64,000 bases of DNA from CAIQJJ01 sp964606085 (GTDB taxonomy: Bacteria > Chloroflexota > Anaerolineae > Anaerolineales > UBA4823): NCBI GenBank assembly GCA_964606085.1, contig CAZSFD010000017.1, positions 1-64,000 of the forward strand, read 5' to 3'. Numbering within the stretch: the stretch's first letter is position 1; each line of letters begins with the position of its first letter. A model generated the notes under the pieces. The model was not told where the DNA came from. It saw only the letters and a program-made list of their open reading frames with translations, and did not search any database. The position numbers and the translations under genes are program-made. Below are positions 60,999-64,000 of this stretch, in pieces.

Positions 60999-61979
60999 AT
61001 GAAAACTTACCTCGGCATTGATGTCGGTTCGGTCACCACCAAAGTCGTATTGCTCGACGAAACCTACCAGGTGCTTGATTCGCTCTACCTGCGCACGCGC
61101 GGCAAGCCGCTCGAAGTGGTGCAGCAAGGGCTGCGCGAAATCAACCTGCGCCGCCCGGCAGAGGCCGAAATCGTCGCCGTCGGCACCACCGGCAGCGGAC
61201 GCTACCTGGCGGGCGTCGTCGTCGGGGCGGATGTGATCAAGAACGAGATCACCGCCCACGCCGTGGCCGCCTCGCACTTCGTCCCCGGCGTACAGACGAT
61301 CATTGAAATCGGCGGGCAAGATTCCAAAATCATCATTCTGCGTGAAGGCGTGGCGGTAGATTTTGGCATGAACACCGTCTGCGCCGCTGGCACGGGGGCC
61401 TTCCTCGACCAGCAGGCCGCCCGCCTCAATGTCCACATCGAAGACGTGGGCGAAATGGCGCTGCGCTCGCGCCACCCGGTGCGCATCGCCGGGCGTTGCA
61501 CCGTCTTCGCCGAATCCGATATGATCCACAAGCAGCAGATGGGCCACCGCGTGGAGGATATTTTGTATGGCCTGTGCCAGGCGATGGCGCGCAACTACCT
61601 CAACAATGTGGGCCTCGGCAAAGAAGTGCGCGAACGGGTCGTTTTCCAGGGCGGCGTGGCCTTCAACAAGGGCATGATCCGCGCCTTCGAGGAAGCCCTG
61701 GAGATGCCGGTGCATGTCCCGCCGCACCATGAGGTGATGGGGGCCGTTGGCGCGGCCATTTTGGCGAACGAGGCCGTGCGTCGCAATGGCAATCCCACCC
61801 TTTTCAAGGGCTTTGGCGTGAGCGAATTGGATTACCGCACCACCTCCTTCGAGTGCCATCACTGCTCCAACCATTGCGAGATCGTCCAGGTGTCGGTGGG
61901 CAAGCAGGTGCTGGCGCGCTGGGGCGGCCGCTGCGAGCGTTGGGAAGTGGTGGAAGATGTGGCCCTGGCAGTGAATTAA
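60999..61979 (+). CDS. 2-Hydroxyacyl-CoA dehydratase activase (HgdC-like ATPase)
   Basis: 326 residues of the BadF/BadG/HgdC ASKHA ATPase family. GIDVGSVTTKVVLLD is phosphate loop 1, GTTGSGRYLAG follows, IIEIGGQDSKII is phosphate loop 2, and MNTVCAAGTGAFLDQQAARL has the cluster Cys; IAGRCTVFAESDMI gives the second. The canonical enzyme ends near 260-270 residues; here an extra C-terminal segment contains CHHCSNHCEI and CERW, a likely additional metal or iron-sulfur site. ATG 60999 has AAGGAA upstream; the longer frame at 60948 starts inside the repeat. It should inject an electron into the partner dehydratase with ATP hydrolysis. Confidence 0.9.
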   Translation: MKTYLGIDVGSVTTKVVLLDETYQVLDSLYLRTRGKPLEVVQQGLREINLRRPAEAEIVAVGTTGSGRYLAGVVVGADVIKNEITAHAVAASHFVPGVQTIIEIGGQDSKIIILREGVAVDFGMNTVCAAGTGAFLDQQAARLNVHIEDVGEMALRSRHPVRIAGRCTVFAESDMIHKQQMGHRVEDILYGLCQAMARNYLNNVGLGKEVRERVVFQGGVAFNKGMIRAFEEALEMPVHVPPHHEVMGAVGAAILANEAVRRNGNPTLFKGFGVSELDYRTTSFECHHCSNHCEIVQVSVGKQVLARWGGRCERWEVVEDVALAVN

Positions 61980-62003
61980 CCCCGCCGTGTGCTGCGCCCG
62001 AAT

Positions 62004-62049
62004 AAAACAGCACCGCCGCGCCCAACGGAGCGCGGCGGTGCTGTTTTTT
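62004..62049. terminator. Bidirectional rho-independent terminator
   Basis: AACAGCACCGCCGCGC pairs perfectly with GCGCGGCGGTGCTGTT around CCAACGGA, with A-rich and T-rich flanks (six T on the plus strand). It lies between the activase and the convergent ABC exporter gene. Confidence 0.9.
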
Positions 62050-62065
62050 CGGCAGCCAGGGGAAA

Positions 62066-63880
62066 TCAGGCCAGGCCAGGCAGCGCCAGGGGGCGTTCAT
62101 CCACTGAGACCTGCCCTTCCTTGCTCAACTTGAACTGCATCTCGTACAAATTAGCATACACACCCTTCTGCGCCAATAACACGCTGTGCCGGCCCGACTC
62201 GACCACCCGCCCCCCGGCGATGACGTGAATGGCATCGGCCTGGACGATGGTGGAGAAGCGATGGGCGATGACCAGCGTGGTGCGCCCACGCATCAGGCGT
62301 TCGAGCGCCTGCTGGACGATCTGTTCGGACTCGGAATCGAGGGCGGAGGTGGCTTCGTCGAGCAGCAAGATCGGGGCATCTTTGATGAAGGCGCGGGCGA
62401 TGGCGATGCGTTGGCGCTGACCGCCCGAAAGCCGCGCCCCCCGCTCGCCGACCACGGTCTGGTAGCCATCGGGAAATTCGCTGATGAACTCGTGCGCAAA
62501 GGCGGCCTGGGCCGCGGCGTAGATGTCGGCTTCGCGGGCGTCGGGCTTGCCGTAGCGGATGTTCTCGTAGATGGTGCCAGAAAACAAATAGGCATCTTGC
62601 GGCACGTAGGCGATCCGGTCGCGCAGATCGGCAAGTTGGTAATCGGAGAGGGGTTTGCCAGCGATGAAGATATTGCCGCCCTTGGGCGGGTAGCAGCCCA
62701 GCAGCAGCTTGAAGATGGTGCTTTTGCCACCGCCGCTCGGCCCGGCAAAGGCCACAAACTGACCGGGGGCGACCTCGAACGAAAGGTCATTGAGGATGTT
62801 TTCGCCGCCGTTGTAGGCAAAGGTCACGTCGCGAAAGGCCACCATCGTGCCGTGTCCATTTTTGGCGGGCAGGCCCACGGCATCGGGCAGGGCCGCGTAG
62901 CGTTCGGGTTCGAGCGGGGCGTCGAGCAGCGCCAGGATGCGGTCGGCTGCGGCCAGCGCCGCTTGAATGCGGCTGATCACACCGCTGAAGGAGTACATGA
63001 AGTAGTTGATCTGGTTGTTCAACTGCACCAAAGTGATGTATGCGCCGAATGTGGTCTGGCCGATCATCACCAGGTAAGCGCCGATGACCATGGGCAAAAA
63101 GACAAAGATGCCCGACAGGTTGTTGCCCGCCGAAAGCGCCGCATCCAGGCGCACACGGCGCAGCGAACTATCTAGCACGGCATCGTTGGCCTGGTCGAAG
63201 CGGGCGAGAATCCAATCGCCCAGGTTGAAGGTGCGCACCACCTGGTAGCCGGCCAGCAGATCGGTCATGCGTTCGCTCAGCGTGCCCAGGTTCGCTTGAA
63301 CGGCCTGCCCCACGCTGCGCAACGGCCCGGCGAACAGCGCATTCACCACCAACGGGGCCAGTCCGCTGAAAAAGATCAGCAGCGCTAACGGCCAGTGGAT
63401 CAGCAGCATCATCACCGCCGCCGCCAGCGCCTGCACCGAGGCCTCGACGAGGGTGTACAGGTCATCCTGATAAGCCTTTTCGGCCGCGCTGACATCATTG
63501 GTCAACACCGCCAGGGCGTTGCCGCTGTGGTGGATTTCGTGGTAGCCGAGCGGCAGGCGCTGAATGTGGCCGAACACGGCCTGGCGGATATTAGCCGTGC
63601 CTTCGATCACTGCCGAACGCCACAGGTACAAAATGAACGGCGCCACGATCACGAACCCCACGTAAAAGGCAATCCAGCCGATCAGGATAGATTGAAAAGC
63701 AGCCTTATCGCCGCCGACGATGGCATCGGTCATAATCTTGAGCAGCCAGGCAATCGTCAGGCGTTCGGTGGTGGTGAGCAGGACACGGCTGGAAAGGCCG
63801 AGCAGGTATTTCCAGTGCTTCGGCTTGAGCAGTTTCAGATAGCGCCACAGGCTTTGGCGGGTGTAGGTGACTGGGTTCAT
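62066..63880 (-). CDS. ABC exporter half-transporter (membrane-ATPase fusion)
   Basis: 604 residues. Six membrane helices in the first ~320 residues precede an ATP-binding domain with Walker A GPSGGGKST, Q-loop around YVPQDAYLFSG, signature LSGGQRQRIAIARA, Walker B ILLLDEATSALD and H-loop VIAHRFSTI. All catalytic residues are present. Such half-transporters export lipids, peptides or drugs as homo- or heterodimers. ATG 63880 (MNPVTY) is used; the ribosome site is weak (GGAACC). The 3' end of a second transporter gene lies 29 bp upstream, so the pair probably forms a heterodimer. Confidence 0.93.
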   Translation of the reverse strand: MNPVTYTRQSLWRYLKLLKPKHWKYLLGLSSRVLLTTTERLTIAWLLKIMTDAIVGGDKAAFQSILIGWIAFYVGFVIVAPFILYLWRSAVIEGTANIRQAVFGHIQRLPLGYHEIHHSGNALAVLTNDVSAAEKAYQDDLYTLVEASVQALAAAVMMLLIHWPLALLIFFSGLAPLVVNALFAGPLRSVGQAVQANLGTLSERMTDLLAGYQVVRTFNLGDWILARFDQANDAVLDSSLRRVRLDAALSAGNNLSGIFVFLPMVIGAYLVMIGQTTFGAYITLVQLNNQINYFMYSFSGVISRIQAALAAADRILALLDAPLEPERYAALPDAVGLPAKNGHGTMVAFRDVTFAYNGGENILNDLSFEVAPGQFVAFAGPSGGGKSTIFKLLLGCYPPKGGNIFIAGKPLSDYQLADLRDRIAYVPQDAYLFSGTIYENIRYGKPDAREADIYAAAQAAFAHEFISEFPDGYQTVVGERGARLSGGQRQRIAIARAFIKDAPILLLDEATSALDSESEQIVQQALERLMRGRTTLVIAHRFSTIVQADAIHVIAGGRVVESGRHSVLLAQKGVYANLYEMQFKLSKEGQVSVDERPLALPGLA

Positions 63881-63909
63881 GGTATCGGTTCCGTAAGGGG
63901 GTGACCAGA

Positions 63910-64000
63910 TCAATTCTGGGCAGGTTGATCGAGGGCGAATTGGCGTTGGTACAAATCGAGGTACACACCGCCGCGAGCGATCAGTTCATCGTGGCTGCCG
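63910..64000 (-). CDS. ABC exporter half-transporter, 3' end only
   Basis: The minus strand from 63999 to the TGA at 63910-63912 encodes GSHDELIARGGVYLDLYQRQ followed by FALDQPAQN. GSHDELIARGGVYLDLYQ is the standard ending of ABC exporter ATPase domains just after the H-loop. The rest lies beyond the window. It is 29 bp upstream of the next transporter half in the same orientation. Confidence 0.85.
   Translation of the reverse strand, partial: GSHDELIARGGVYLDLYQRQFALDQPAQN

Overview
The window looks like a piece of a moderately GC-rich Chloroflexota chromosome, most likely Anaerolineae-like. This is inferred from the many very long PAS/GAF sensor proteins, the octaheme cytochrome with YeeE genes, the 2-hydroxyacyl-CoA dehydratase-type proteins and the abundance of intergenic palindromes. 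No rRNA or tRNA gene was seen, so the taxonomy is an inference.

Layout. (1) 1-1450: a decayed patch with a propeller fragment, a DUF2281/PIN toxin-antitoxin pair and an SH3-like fragment, bracketed by two copies of a 56-nt repeat. (2) 1492-34998, all on the minus strand: a 33-kb signalling array of 16 closely spaced genes. Read in transcription order it holds a leaderless-looking histidine kinase, a winged-helix response regulator, a double-receiver hybrid kinase, a Cache/HAMP/GAF sensor, an orphan NMT1-type binding lipoprotein, a second Cache sensor, a STAS-like protein and four giant PAS/GAF sensors. These are followed by a ParA-type ATPase, a GAF histidine kinase, a threonine-synthase-like enzyme fused to a receiver domain, a lone CheY-like receiver and a normal threonine synthase. 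Six sensors have no kinase domain, yet all end in the same half-GAF tail. (3) 35070-39361, plus strand: a TgpA-type transglutaminase overlapping a membrane histidine kinase. (4) 39432-45149: tryptophanase, a TlpA-like thioredoxin, a selenocysteine peroxiredoxin (in-frame TGA plus SECIS-like hairpin), a lipoprotein, an ICMT-like methyltransferase, an OsmC protein and an XRE-cupin regulator. (5) 45520-51999, plus strand: an ArsR repressor, an OTR-family octaheme cytochrome, a multiheme c/cytochrome b fusion and two YeeE/YedE proteins, the second with a rhodanese-like tail. This looks like a sulfur-compound respiration and uptake operon. (6) 52207-58432, plus strand: a Type III restriction-modification locus whose mod and res genes are separated by three small genes, one of them TIGR04255-like. 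(7) 58693-61979: a tandem 2-hydroxyacyl-CoA-dehydratase-like protein and its ATPase activase. (8) 62066-64000, minus strand: an ABC exporter half and the end of its partner.

How it fits together. The array in region 2 probably integrates many small-molecule, redox or periplasmic inputs through a few kinases and receivers. The two threonine-synthase-like genes at its end suggest a link to amino-acid metabolism. Regions 4-7 read as the redox, sulfur and defence equipment of an anaerobe. Short dispersed repeats have spread through the window and sit inside at least three coding regions.
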